A stretch of 64,000 nt of DNA from Delphinus delphis (GCF_949987515.2 NC_082697.1:25241730-25305729); one strand, 5' to 3'. Positions 1-10,690 are shown, numbered from the stretch's first letter. The notes: a model not told the origin generated them from the letters alone. Made by a program: numbers and translations.

Positions 1-480
1 ACCATCCTGTCACAGGTGCTGAGATGGGGTCTGCGCAGGGATTGGAGGAGGCCGGTGGTCAGGAAAGACTTCCTGGAGGAGGGGATGCTGGCACTTTATG
101 AACAATAAGCAGATGTGGGTATGGGGTGGCGAAAGGGCATTCTGGGAAGGGGAGCTGTGTGAGCAAAACCACGAAGGGGTGAAATGACTTGACTTACCTG
201 CGGAGTTTCCTGGGAAGTAATTCAGCTTTATCTGAGCCTAGGTGTGAGTGGAGAAAGAGAGGGCTATTCAGACTGACAGATTCTGCAGGGCCTTGAGTGC
301 CAGACTAAAGGAATTTGGAGGGAAACAGAGCGGTTAAAGGGTTTTCAGCAGAGGCTCACATGGTCAGCTCTGGGCTTTACAGCATCAACCTGGTTTGGAG
401 GGAGGCAACAGTAGATGCAGAATGGCAACAAAGAGGCTGGGGCCACGAGCAGGAGGGAGATGGTGGTGGTTTGACCTAAG
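1..480. repeat. Ancient mammalian interspersed repeat (L2/MIR-era), degraded
   Basis: The stretch 270-420 (CAGGGCCTTGAGTGCC ... TTTTCAGCAGAGG) matches the old 'gccttgtaggcca ... gggagtgacatgatctg' repeat that recurs at 8,010-8,170, 17,345-17,790 and 24,420-25,560. Too decayed for an exact family name. It lies in SNTA1 intron 2. Confidence 0.45.
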
Positions 481-1465
481 CAGGTTTGAATAAAAAGAGG
501 AGTCTCGAGGTTGTAGCCTTCATGTTAGTTTTTTCCCAGCTTTTTCTTAGTTGAAGTCTCTGTCTGAGCTGCTCTCCAGCAGGCTTGTAGAAGGAGGTAA
601 TTCCACCCAGTGCGGGCGAGCACTGGCGTCAAGACTCTTTGAATCGCACAGGTGATCTGAAAAGCCTGGAAGACATGAGGGATCTAGGATGCTGGGTTGT
701 GACTGGTCCTCGAGATTTGGGGGAGTTTGTGGAGACTGGGCAGCTGCCCCAGTCTGGAGCCAGAGCTCCTGGAAGCCTCTCTGGGCTTAGGATCCTCCCA
801 AGCACCCAATCACTGGTCACATTGTTCAGAACTTCCTTGCCCTCATCCCACTTCTAAGACCACCTCCAAGGGCCCATGGCCTGTCCTTTGGATGTGAACT
901 TGGCAGGGCAGCTGGGCATCTTTCCTGAGGTCTGGGGCTTGTTGGGTACAGAGCTTCCTGAGAACATCCTAGAAGAAAAGATGTCACTAGCAAACTGCAG
1001 TTGCCAGCCAGAACCCTACTTCCCTGGCCTAAGTCAGGGGCTCAGCTGGGTATCAGCAACCCCAGCCTGCCTTCTAGACCTTTTCCTCTCTGAGGGCAGG
1101 AGTTTGCACAAGTGTCTTGAGCCTATTCTCAGCTATAGCGATGTATTTGTGACCAGAGTCTGGACCCAAGCTGACAGCCAACACGCCTCTGTCTGCTGCT
1201 TAGAGAGGCCCATTGTGTGCAAGGATCTGGAAGCAGGGCCAGCCTGGGCCCTTGGAGACCAGGCCTGGGGGAAAAGGGAGGGACAGCCAAATGCCTCCCC
1301 TCCCTCCACCTGCAGTGAGGCTGACAAGACACAGGTAACAGGGAGCCTGTGATGCATTAAAAAATAATACTAAAGGACAAAAATGAATAAAGCCAATTTT
1401 AGTACTTTGTACAAAGTAGAGAAGGTTCACCCCACACAAAGATCAGGCTTTTAAAAGATACAGGC
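481..1465. other. SNTA1 intron 2, no recognised feature
   Basis: Reading frames at 876-1352 (+) and several on the minus strand show no recognisable domain or splice context. I see no repeat family here and treat it as unique intronic DNA. Confidence 0.5.
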
Positions 1466-1734
1466 ATGGGACTTCCCTGGTGGTGCAGTGGTTAAGAATC
1501 TGCATGCCAGTGCAGGGGACACAGGTTCGAGCCCTGGTCTGGGAAGATCCCACATGCCACGGAGCAACTAAGCCCGTGAGCCACAACTACTGAGCCCGCA
1601 CGCCTGGAGCCGGTGCTCCACAACAGGAGAAGCCACCGCAATGAGAAGCCCACGCACAGCAACGCAACTAGAGAAAGCCCACGCACAGCAACGAAGACCC
1701 AATGCAGCCAAAAATAAATAAATTTATTAAAAAA
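1466..1734 (+). mobile_element. CHR-type tRNA-derived SINE
   Basis: Head ACTTCCCTGGTGGTGCAGTGG, tRNA-like box B GGTTCGAGCCC, body 'gagcaactaagcccgtgagccac', A-rich tail. It is flanked by the perfect target-site duplication AAAAGATACAGGC at 1453-1465 and 1735-1747. Confidence 0.95.
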
Positions 1735-1747
1735 AAAAGATACAGGC

Positions 1748-2850
1748 TTAGAGTAGCATGTACATAAAAGACACAGAGAATAGTAGGAATTGCTATAATC
1801 CCTGTTTTACAGACAAAGTCACCAAGATTTGTTGAGAATAAATAACTTTCTTCAAGACATACAACTAATAAATTGGCTGACTCAGAATTCAAAACTAGGT
1901 CTGTCTGATTGCAGAGGCCACTATTGACTCTGCCTTGGATAATACCTACCTCTCATAGTTGTTTGCAACATAAAAAAATAATGCATGTAACATGCTGGGA
2001 CCAGTGTGCATAAGTAGGCACTCATTATTTTATTTGCTATTTATAAGGATGAGACAATGCATTTGAGGTTTATGGCACAATTCCACGCAGTAAGCGTTTG
2101 ATAAATGTCAACCTTTGTCGTCATCACATCAGCAGCAGCATTTTTGTTTTCTCCAGTAAACCTGAAGGTCTCTGCAGGCAGGAGTCATGTGTAGTTTGCC
2201 TCAGAGCCCCAAGCCTGGCACCAAGCCCAGCACACATTAGATGTTGGTGAGTTTGGGGGGAATGATCACCTAGGGGACATCCCTGACCGTTTCTACTTTG
2301 CCTTTAACCTCCTCAATTGCAGTTCTCTTTCCTAAATGTTTAAGATGGGGCTTAAGGCTCAAGCTGGGCTTGACTGATCCCTGAGAGTTTCCACTGTGAG
2401 TCCTCAGAACTCCAAGGCCAGGCCCCTGCCAGCTCATCGCCTGGGAGATGGACACTGCCAAGTGTCCTGCCTGAGATTTGGCTCAATACATCACCCCTGT
2501 CAAAAGTGGGATGTTATTAATGGATGCAGCTAATTTGAGGCCACTCCATGCAGCTTAGCCGAGTGATGCTGTGCCTGAGAGGTGCCTGAGGGACCTGTGT
2601 TCTGGGAACAGAGGCATGAATGGAGCCCCCGTCCAGTCCTCCCATGGCTGCAAAGACCTGTTGTTCTAATCATTGTTCTCAAGAAAACATTAATTTGGCT
2701 GCACACCCATACGGCTTGGGGCCATGTGATTCCCCACAGACAAAACTTGGCTTAATTCAGTCCTGGCCTGTTCCCTGGATCTTTGATTAAAATGCTTGTG
2801 GAGCTCTGGAGGCAGGTTTTGGCCTTGATTAGCTATGTGAGCTTGGCTGC
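1748..2850. other. SNTA1 intron 2, mostly unrecognised
   Basis: A short MIR/L2-like remnant lies near 1,985-2,110 (GTAGGCACTCATTATTT ... AGTAAGCGTTTGATAAATG). Otherwise I see nothing assignable. Confidence 0.4.
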
Positions 2851-2854
2851 TGGT

Positions 2855-3125
2855 GGTGGTGGTGGAAATTATAATGATAAGAATGTTAATGATAGTGATG
2901 GTATGTCTGCTGTTTAATGAGCACCTACAGTGTGCTGGATACTGTGCTAGGTGCCTTCCATATGCTTTCTCGTTGCATCCTCAAAACCACCCTTATGATT
3001 CAAGTTACCTTATTCATTCCATTCTACAGATGAGAACACTGAAACTCAGAGAGGTGAAGCTTTTGCCCAAGGTCACACAGGGGCAGAGATGGAATTTGAG
3101 GTCAGATCTGTCAGATGTCAAAACC
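2855..3125 (-). repeat. MIR SINE (ancient)
   Basis: Shows the reverse MIR signature: GAGCACCTACAGTGTGCTGG, 'tacagatgagaacactgaaactcagagagg', 'cccaaggtcacacaggggcagagatgg'. Confidence 0.85.
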
Positions 3126-3150
3126 CATATTCTTAAATTTTTTTTAAAAA

Positions 3151-3408
3151 AGTAATTATTAATTCATTTTTTGGCTGCGTTGGGTCTTCCTTGTTGCATG
3201 CGGGCTTTCTCTAGTTGCGACGAGTGGGGGCTGCTCTTCATTGCAGTGCACGGGTTTCTCATTGCGGTGGTTTCTCTTGTTGTGGAGCATGGGCTCCAGG
3301 CACGCAGGCTTCAGTAGTTGTGGCGCAGGGGCTTAGTTGGTCCGCGGCATGTGGGATCTTCCCCGACCAGGGTTCGAACCCGTGTCCCCTGCTCTTGGCA
3401 GGCAGATT
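3151..3408 (-). mobile_element. CHR-type SINE, 5'-truncated
   Basis: Tail (TTTTTTGGCTGCG) at the left; body 'ggagcatgggctccaggcacgcaggcttcagtagttg', then 'ttcgaacccgtgtcccctg'. It stops at GCAGATTCT, lacking the usual CCACCAGGGAAGTCC end, and runs directly into the poly-T of the next SINE. Confidence 0.9.
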
Positions 3409-3625
3409 CTTTTTTTTTTTTTTTTTTTTTTTTGCGGTACGCGGGCCTCTCACTGTTGTGGCCTCTCCCGTTGTGGAGCACAGGCTCCGGACGCACAGGC
3501 TCAGCGGCCATGGCTCATGGGCCCAGCTGCTCTGTGGCATGTGGGATCCTCCCGGACTGGGGCACGAACCCGCATCCCCTGAATCAGCAGGCGGACTCTC
3601 AACCACTGCGCCACCAGGGAAGCCC
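3409..3625 (-). mobile_element. Young-type CHR SINE
   Basis: Poly-T then GCGGTACGCGGGCCTCTCAC, ending CCACCAGGGAAGCCC. It belongs to the homogeneous young group of 11 copies in this window. Its 5' end abuts the A-rich tail of the TMA7 pseudogene, so it probably inserted in that tail. Confidence 0.95.
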
Positions 3626-4290
3626 TTTTATTTGTTTTTAACAAAAGTTTATTCTTAAATGTACAGTATGTTCCAAGACAACACTTCATTCTAGCTATAG
3701 GTGGCAACAGATGTTATGGCAGAGAATCCAGATGTTTAAACAGGAATGGAATTAATGATCATCATTGCCTCAGACACAAGGAGCAGATTACTTTTTGCCA
3801 GATTTCCTTTTTTTGCAGATTTATTTATTACTTTTTTATTTATTTAATTTTATTTTTGGCTGCATGGGTCTTAGGTGCGGCATGCGGGATCTTCGTTGAG
3901 GCATGTGGGATCTTTTGTTGTGGCACGCAGGCTTCTCTCTAGTTGTGGTGCGCAGGCTCCAGGGCGTGTGGGCTCTGTAGTTTGCAGCTCTCTGTGCAAG
4001 CTCAGTAGTTGTGATGCACGGGCTTAGTTGCCCTGCGGCATGTGGGATCTTAGTTCCCTGACCAGGGATTGAACCCGTGTCCTCTGCATTGTAAGGCGGA
4101 GTCTTTATCACTGACCACCAGGCAAGTCCCTACCAGATTTCTTAATTCCACCCGTGGTCAGGGGCCTTTCCCCGGGGCTTCGCTTTTAGCTCCTCAAGTT
4201 TTTTCTGCTCCTTCTTCTGTTTCTGCTTGAATTGCCTTCAGGGACTTCTTGCCACCTTTGTGGCCCAACATGGCACCTGCCGCCCCTTCC
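3626..4290 (-). pseudogene. TMA7: Processed pseudogene of TMA7, split by a SINE
   Basis: Read on the minus strand, the 4269-4271 ATG is followed by GGCAAGAAG and a Lys/Glu-rich stretch reading KQKQKKEQKKLEELKAK. This matches the middle of TMA7 (HSPC016/CCDC72), a 64-residue translation-machinery protein, as I recall it. Roughly 20 codons between the GGKK start and this stretch are missing, and the frame is shifted. After an inserted SINE (3807-4132) the copy continues with SGKK-stop and a 3' UTR ending in AATAAA (minus strand, 3648-3653) and an A-rich tail. No introns, internal deletion and frameshift: a dead retrocopy. Family assignment is from memory of the protein and 3' UTR. Confidence 0.85.
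3807..4132 (-). mobile_element. CHR-type SINE inside the TMA7 pseudogene
   Basis: T-rich tail 3826-3858, 'ggctgcatgggtcttaggtgcggcatg', box B region GATTGAACCCGTGTCC, end CACCAGGCAAGTCCC. Flanked by the duplication CCAGATTTC at 3798-3806 and 4133-4141, which belongs to the pseudogene. Confidence 0.93.
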
Positions 4291-4542
4291 CCAGACCCTG
4301 ATGGTATATTTTTGAAAAACAGAGTTTAAAAAAAATGTGAAAAGTAATATATCCTTAATTAAAAAAAAAACAAACAGGAGAGTGTAAAGCAATTATCTTC
4401 TCATACCCATGGCTAATATTTTCACACACTTCCAGAGAAAGGTTTCCATATTTGTTTTTATCATTGAGCAAGTTGAGGACCTCTTTCCAACTCAGCACAT
4501 GTAGCTCTGTTTCATTCTCTTTATTATTATTATTATTATTAT

Positions 4543-4740
4543 TTTTTTTGCGGTACGTGGGCCTCTCACTGTTGTGGCCTCTCCCGTTGCGGAGCACAGG
4601 CTCCGGACGCGCAGGCCCAGCGGCCATGGCTCACGGGCCCAGCCGCTCCGCGGCACGTGGGATCCTCCCGGACCGGGGCACGAACCCACGTCCCCTGCAT
4701 CGGCAGGCGGACTCCCAACCACTGCGCCACCAGGGAAGCC
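4543..4740 (-). mobile_element. Young-type CHR SINE
   Basis: TTTTTTTTGCGGTACGTGGG to CCACCAGGGAAGCCC. Flanked on both sides by (TAT)n repeats (4520-4543 and 4741-4755), which form the duplicated target. The body is GC-rich with many intact CpGs. Confidence 0.95.
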
Positions 4741-4756
4741 CTATTATTATTATTTT

Positions 4757-5108
4757 TAAAAATAAATTTATTTATTTATTTTTGGCTGTGTTTGGGTCTT
4801 TGTTGCTGCGTGTGGACTTTCTCTAGTTGCGGCTAGTGGGGGCTACTCTTCGTTGCAGTACGCGGGCTTCTCATTGTGGTGGCTTCTCTTGTTGCGGAGC
4901 ACGGGGTCTAGGTGCTTGGGCTTCAGTAATTGCAGCACGCAGGCTCAGTAGTTGTGGCTCGTGGGCTCTAGAGTGCAGGCTCAGTAGTTGTGGTGCAGAG
5001 ACTTAGTTGCTCTGTGGCATATGGGATCTTCCCGGACCAGGGCTCGAACCCGTGTCCCATGCATTGGCAGGCGGATTCTTACTTAACCACTGTGCCACCA
5101 GGCAAGTC
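4757..5108 (-). mobile_element. CHR-type SINE, long older form
   Basis: (ATTT)n tail, then TTTGGCTGTGTTTGGGTC, two copies of the internal 'ggctcagtagttgtgg' unit, box B TCGAACCCGTGTCCC, end CCACCAGGCAAGTC. Confidence 0.93.
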
Positions 5109-5267
5109 TTCATTCTCTTAAATGGTTGCATAATATCCCATTATTGGGATTCAGACATTCGTCTCACAAATATTTATTGAGCCCTTGCTCTATGCCAAGA
5201 CTCGATGTAAGGCACTGGGGATGTAGCTGTGAACAGGACTGAGTGGTCTGCCAGGAACTCAACTTTT

Positions 5268-5497
5268 AAAAATAAAAATAATTTATTTGGCTATATTGGG
5301 TCTTAGTTGCAGCACGCAGGATCTTCGCTGGCATGCAGGATCTTTTGTTGCAGCTCACGGGCTTCTCTCTAGTTGTGAGATGGCGTGTGGGCCTAGTTTC
5401 CCCATGGCATGTGGGACCTTAGTTCCCCCAGCAGGGATCGAACCCGCGTGCCCTGCATGGAAGGCGGATTTTCAACCACTGGACCAGGGAAGTCCCG
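5268..5497 (-). mobile_element. CHR-type SINE, older form
   Basis: AATAATTTATTTGGCTATATTGGG at the tail side, GATCGAACCCGCGTGCCC box B, end GGACCAGGGAAGTCCC. Confidence 0.9.
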
Positions 5498-5885
5498 AGC
5501 TCACTTCTTGTATTTAGCAACCCCTATTCATGGGATTCAAGTTGCTCCTAGCCTCTTGTGCCATAGACAATGATGCCATGACCCCTCTATGCACCTGTGA
5601 ACGTTTATCTGAAGGGGATTCCTGCAAAGGGTATTGCATGTTCAAAGTGTTCATGTGCCTTTAGGATCTTGATAGATGGTGCCCCCTATACTGTACAAGG
5701 GTGTGGAAGGTCAGATTTTATGCCCCAGAGTGTGGCAATCCAGGCAGCTCTGCCGCAAGGCCTGCCAGTGGCTGGGAACTATGTATAGTCCAGCCTTGCT
5801 GGACCAGCAGGACCTCAAAGATCATCCAGAGCCCGTTGGAATGCCAAGTCCTCTCCTCAGCATCCTGGGTGGGCAGGTGGGAAAC
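5498..5885. other. SNTA1 intron 2, old L1-like start then unrecognised
   Basis: Positions 5,500-5,670 resemble the 3' part of old LINEs ('ggattcaagttgctcctagcctcttgtgccatagacaatg'). The rest shows no family or domain I recognise. Confidence 0.35.
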
Positions 5886-5889
5886 TTGG

Positions 5890-6310
5890 ACTTGAATCCT
5901 CACAATGCCTTACTCAGAAAGCTGGCATATCAGTGCCAATTATATAGGCAAGCAAACTGAGGCTCAGAGAGACTGTGGGACTTGCCAAGGCCGGAGAGTA
6001 AGCGTCAGGGCCTGGATTGAAGTCTTTGTCTGTCTGTCTGTCATGACATCCTGTGCTCATCCCCTTATACTGTCATACTAAGAACAGTAGCAGAAATAAT
6101 AACCACACTGCTATTTATTGAAGACCTATTCTCTGCCAGGCAGGACAAAGTGCTTTACAAGCATTGAATCTCAGTATGTTAGGAGATAGATATATTTTAC
6201 TCCCATTATAAAGATGAAGATGTAGAGGCTCACAGAAGTCAAGTCACTTGTCCAGGGTCACAGAGCAAGGAAGTTAAACCCAAGCCTGCCTCACTCTAGA
6301 GCCCAATTCA
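5890..6310 (-). repeat. Two MIR fragments
   Basis: 5,925-6,030 has 'aactgaggctcagagagactgtgggacttgcc'. 6,085-6,310 has 'taataaccacactgctatttattgaagacc' through 'cacttgtccagggtcacagagcaaggaag'. Both are reverse-strand MIR signatures. Confidence 0.8.
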
Positions 6311-6339
6311 ATGTTGTCTCCATCCTGAGAAGCCCCAGG

Positions 6340-6625
6340 CTTGTCAATATTCATTTATTTAACACATTTCTTATTTACTGATTACCAGGTATATGTCAGG
6401 TACTATTCTTGATGCTGGGGATATCCTAAAAAGCAAGGAAACATGTCCCTGCCTTTATGGAACTGACATTTTGGTTAGAGGAGAGAGGCTGTAGACTAGT
6501 AAGCAAATGGATAGATCATGTAATTTCAGGCAGGGGCAAGTAAATGAGCACCCACTGAACAGACAAGGAACAGCTTGAGCTTAGGGGACAGGCTTTAGCC
6601 AAGACTCAAAGCCAAAACGTTCAGT
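6340..6625 (-). repeat. L2/MIR-era repeat fragment
   Basis: ATTCATTTATTTAACACATTTC, 'tatgtcaggtactattcttgatgctggggat', 'gtccctgcctttatggaactgac': the common 'attcaacaaatatttattgagc' ancient repeat. A second start recurs at 6,628. Confidence 0.7.
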
Positions 6626-7069
6626 CATAAACATTTATTGAGCACTGGGATAAGTACTGGGGATACTGTGTTGAGCCAGAACAGATGTATCCCCTTCTCT
6701 CTGCAACACATATGTTCCCTCCCAATTGTCCTGGGCCAGGCAAATGGTCCTGCCTTGCCTCTGTTCCTTGCATTTCTAGTGGAATCTATTCCTGGCTCCT
6801 TGGGGTCAGGGCTGGCTTCTCTCCTTGGCAGAGCTGGCAGTCGGGGCCTCTGGAAGGGGCAGGGTGTCCTGTGTCTGTTTCAACTTTCCTGAGGAGGAAG
6901 GGCGCACGTATCTGCTTTACCAGGCTCCTGGGCTAGAGGTTTGGCTGGGGAGGGTGTGGACACCAGTTGGGTCTATCCTTGGGGGTCTCAAGAATGCTGG
7001 CCACAGGGTCATGGTCCTGCCCTCAGCTCTCTAGGACACTGCCTTTGGGCAGCCCCGCCCTGCCTGGCT

Positions 7070-7185
7070 GGGTGACTCAGGCAGAAATCAGAGCAGGGAG
7101 GAGGCCTCAGAGCTGGGCTATTTATGGCCACACTCTGGGGGCCCCAGCACCCCACCCCCACTCTGGGACAGGCTGATTGGTTGGT
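7070..7185 (+). promoter_or_regulatory. Candidate regulatory cluster in SNTA1 intron 2
   Basis: Within 110 nt of non-repetitive, GC-rich DNA lie TGACTCA (AP-1) at 7073-7079, CTATTTATGG (one mismatch from a CArG box and MEF2-like) at 7118-7127, and an inverted CCAAT box (ATTGG) at 7176-7180. SNTA1 is a muscle gene, so a CArG/MEF2-type site would fit. This is motif-based only. Confidence 0.3.
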
Positions 7186-7319
7186 GAAATGCAAGCCGTG
7201 TTTCAGACACCAGCTGGTATGCTGTCCATCTATAGCATGTTCCTGTGGGAGAGGAGAAGGAGGACCCACTTCTGGGATGGCCTGGGTGAGCAGGGCCTCT
7301 GGTAGTTTCTCTCGCTTCA

Positions 7320-7560
7320 AAGGTGACAAATATTCATTTGCTGAGCACGTAGCATCGGAGATCCCTGCTGGATTCTGGGGGGTACAGAGACGAGTCAGTC
7401 AGGGTCCCTGCCTTCACAGTGCTCCCAGCCTGGAGGAGAACACGGACTCCCACATGGACACATAGGGAAGTGGGGTCTAGGGGACTGCAGAGGTGGTGGG
7501 CGTGGAGGTTCCAGAGCGGGTATCTGGGAAGGTTTCCTAGAGAGGCGATGTCTGAGCTGA
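7320..7560 (-). repeat. L2/MIR-era repeat fragment
   Basis: ACAAATATTCATTTGCTGAGC, 'gggtccctgccttcacagtgctcccagcctggagg', 'gaaggtttcctagagaggcgatgtctgagctgag' match the same old repeat as at 24,420 and 17,345. Confidence 0.7.
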
Positions 7561-7764
7561 GCCAGGACCTTCTGGGCTGTGGCACCTTCTCCCGCCTGCT
7601 GAACGAACCTGTCCTGCCCTGGCGTTCATTTCTCCATTCACAGAGCACTGACTCTGGGTTTGAATCAAGCCTGGTTTCTGTCTTCTAGGAGCTCCCAGTT
7701 TGGTGCGAGAGACAGCCCCAACACACAAAATCACAGCAGAGTTCTAAGTGTGGGCGGAACCTGT

Positions 7765-7965
7765 GTCATATGTTTTATATCATCTTATTTAATTATAACG
7801 TCTCTCTGAGGTAGACATCATTATGCAGATTGAGGGCCAGAGAGGTGAATTACCTCGTCCATGATCACATAGCTAGACAGAGCTGGAATTCAAATCCTAG
7901 AGTGCCTGTCTCCAAACCGTGTACTAAGGGCATTCTGTGCAGGGAGAACTGCATTTTTAGAGGCA
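7765..7965 (-). repeat. MIR SINE fragment
   Basis: 'ttatataccatcttatttaattataacgtctctctgaggtagacatcattatgcagattgagggccagagaggtgaattacc' followed by 'cacatagctagacagagctgg'. Confidence 0.8.
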
Positions 7966-8009
7966 TTTGGAAGCTCCTACAGCTTCTGAGAGCTCTGAGG
8001 AGGTTAGTA

Positions 8010-8170
8010 TAATTGGATTAGAGAGCGAGATTGGGGATGTGGCAGGAGGTAAAGTCAGCAAGGTAGGCAGGGCTCAGGTCCTGGAGAGCCTTGCAGTTGG
8101 GTGAAGAGTGCAGGGAGCCAGAGCATGGCTTTGAGTAGGGGAGGGACGTAGTTAATTATAGTAGGGAGAT
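8010..8170. repeat. Ancient repeat fragment (same family as 24.9 kb)
   Basis: 'gtaggcagggctcaggtcctggagagccttgcag' and 'gagtaggggagggacgtag' match the old repeat also seen at 16.3, 17.7 and 24.9 kb. Confidence 0.55.
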
Positions 8171-8214
8171 ATATCAGTTGCAGCCTGAGTCGGAGTGGGG
8201 GGAATGGGTGGGTG

Positions 8215-8810
8215 CTGTATTAGTTAGGATGCTTTTGTCTGCAAGTAACAGGAACCCAATTCAAAGAGGTTTAAACATTGAAGAAAATACGTTTTCTTCC
8301 AGAATACATAAAGTCAGCATGGCTCCAGGGTGGATTAATTTAAGGATTCACCATCCTCAGTGTGTGGACCCCAATCCTGGGGTCAAAGTGACTATCATCG
8401 GTTTAGGACCAACTCCCCCCTCCCCGCAACTTCTAAAGGCTAAAGAGGAAGGGAAGGGAGTATATTTTCCCTCACAGCTCATTGGACAGGATTGTATCAT
8501 CTGCCCCATTCTAAGCTAATCACAAGCAAGAGGGATGGAATGATCATGATTTGCTTTGACCAGTCAAGATTTTCCCCCTGGGCTGGGGAGAAGCCCAGCC
8601 TTTTGGGCTCTGGGTTCTGTTAGCAAGGAGAAAAAAAAGTAGGGGAATGGTTTGGCTGTCAGGTAGGCTGTGATGTGTCCCACCTCTGTCACCCCTTGAG
8701 ACATAATCCTGGGGTAAGTCATTGCTGTAATGGTGAGGATGAGTCATTTTTAGTCTTAGTTCCCAATCTTCAGACCTAGACTTTGTTCTCTCAAAAAAAT
8801 CTGCTCTTGT
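8215..8810 (-). mobile_element. Ancient LTR-like repeat, minus orientation
   Basis: Starts TATTAGTTAGGATGCTTTTG then TCTGCAAGTAACAGGAACCC. These are the reverse complement of the end of the element at 9,290-9,835. The family resembles old mammalian ERVL-type LTRs, but I cannot name it with certainty. No coding capacity. Confidence 0.5.
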
Positions 8811-9289
8811 TTTCAATATAACTTCTCTTCCAACCCCAATAGGGCTTGTAACTCCCTCTCACTTTCACCCCTGTTTGCCCTGGATCCTATCTGAGCCTCA
8901 GGGCCAGTCTCCTGCAATAGAAATAGCTTCTTATGTGGTTCTTCCAGGGAGCTGGGCCAAGAACTGCTTCCCCACCCCTTCCTGGTCTGTCCGCTCACAG
9001 GCAGAGCATACTGACTGGGCCTTGACTGCAGACATCAGATGACTAGCAAGCCAGATGGCCATGGGAGTAGAGGTGGCTGAGAGGAGAGGAAGAGAGGCTG
9101 CCCAAGGGCTAGCAGGCATAGGTACTATTCAGTAGGGCAGCAGAGGGGACAGCCTGGCTGGGAGAAGAGAGACCAGTGCTCGGGCAAGACTTTTAACCAC
9201 TTTGATGTACACACTGTCCTTCTAGCAGCTCATTTTAGAAATAGGAGACTGCTGCTCATCAGAATTGGGAACAGTCCAGATGCTGGGAC
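8811..9289. other. SNTA1 intron 2, unrecognised spacer
   Basis: Lies between two inverted old repeat copies. No gene, splice site pair or repeat family recognised. Confidence 0.4.
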
Positions 9290-9835
9290 AGATGTGGCAG
9301 ACACTACTGGTTGTCTGTCTTCCAACCATTTCCCCTTCTTCCATGTTACCAGAGCCTGATTTAATTGGGTGGGAATATGCTCAGCCCTAGAGGCTGAATT
9401 GTGATTGGTCTAAATTAATCATGACTATTCACTCTTACTAATGATTTGCTAGAAGTTGGCATGCAGCCCAGTCAGGCCAATGAGATATAAGGTTTCATGG
9501 AAATATTTACCTCTCTGATAAGAGGGAGATGTGAGGAGACAGCCCTTTTTCTGCCTGCCTCCTCCCTTCTTGCTTTGGGTTTTGTCATGTAAGGAATGAT
9601 TAGCTTGAGCCTGTTGCAACCATCCTGTGGTCATGAGGGGAAGGCCAGAGAATGGCAGAGATCCAATGGCAGAGAGGCCTATCCAGGATCCAATGTCATT
9701 GAGCCACTGAACCAATCCTGAAATTGCCTTCCTCTAGACTTCTTGTTACATGAAATCATAAATATCTTTATTGCTTAAGGCACTGTTATCATATATTCTA
9801 TTATTTGCAGCCAAACTCAACTAATTGATAGAATA
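9290..9835 (+). mobile_element. Ancient LTR-like repeat, plus orientation
   Basis: Contains 'gtgattggtctaaattaatcatgac', a reverse CCAAT-like motif, and the end CACTGTTATCATATATTC ... TTTGCAGCCAAACTCAAC, the classic 3' end of this old family. Inverted relative to 8,215-8,810. Confidence 0.5.
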
Positions 9836-10164
9836 AGAATGCCAAAATGTTTTATTATCAGTTAGCTTTAATTGATTGGTTATGGCTGCCATGGAACACT
9901 ATGATTGATTTGTGATGGCTTCCTTGAGCAAGGGATAAACAAGTGGTAGCTCAAGTGTCACATGTTTACCATCCCAGTCCTACCTAGAGCCAGTCCAACA
10001 CCTGGCACATATTAGGTGCTCAAGAAAACTGACTTGTCTCTGAAACTCTTCTCCCACCAAGCTCTTCTCAGATCAACCCTGTCATCATGTTGCCTTTCAC
10101 TTCTAGCTGCCCTTTGTTACTGACATCTTCCTTTTGTCAAAAGGCATTGAATCCAGGCCCCAGT

Positions 10165-10540
10165 CAAGACTCTTTTGGTTGCAAATATCATAACTCCTGT
10201 TGGAATGGCAGTCTGACTTTCTAAATGAGGAGTATCAGAAACCAGAACATTAGCAGATGCCTGGCAGGGCTTTCCCTCTGTCTCTCAACATGCATCTCCA
10301 CTGATTTTCTCTCCCTACAAATTAGCTCTCTCCTCTTCTCTGTCCTCACTGCAGAAGGTGGTTGCCCCTATAGCTTTCAAGTGTGTTCAAGACATTAGTG
10401 TAGGATCTCTCAACAGTCTCAATTTGGGTAGCCTAGTGTGGGTAAGGGGTTGACCCCTGGTCCAGCTAACATAGCCAGGAGAGCAGGATCACATATCAGA
10501 ACATGACTTTATGGGTCAGTTGGGCAGAGGAACTGAATAA
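10165..10540 (-). mobile_element. Ancient LTR-like repeat fragment
   Basis: 'cttttggttgcaaatatcataactcctgttggaatggc' starts a decayed copy of the family at 8,215, continuing to 'cagttgggcagaggaactgaataaaaag'. Confidence 0.4.
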
Positions 10541-10554
10541 AAAGTTCAGTTCCT

Positions 10555-10690
10555 CTGAATTTTGTACAAGCCACATTTCAAGTACTCAATAGCTACATGC
10601 GGCTAGTGGCTACTGTGCTGGACAGTGTATACAGAGAACGTTTTCATAATCATAGAAATCATTGTCTCTGTTGGACAATGCTATTCTAGA
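10555..10690 (-). mobile_element. hAT-type non-autonomous DNA transposon fragment
   Basis: 'caagccacatttcaagtactcaatagctacatgcggctagtggctactgtgctggacagtg': terminal part of the CTGTCCAATA ... TATTGGACAG family also at 20.8, 25.7 and 34.1 kb. Confidence 0.75.

Noticed and set aside
876..1352. 158-codon plus-strand frame in SNTA1 intron 2
   Set aside because: No recognisable domain; frames this long arise by chance in GC-rich intron and there is no exon-like boundary.
3318..3641. Frames with poly-Phe followed by [18 protein letters not shown] sequence, repeated at many sites
   Set aside because: These are translations of the young SINE and its poly-T; they recur wherever the SINE does.
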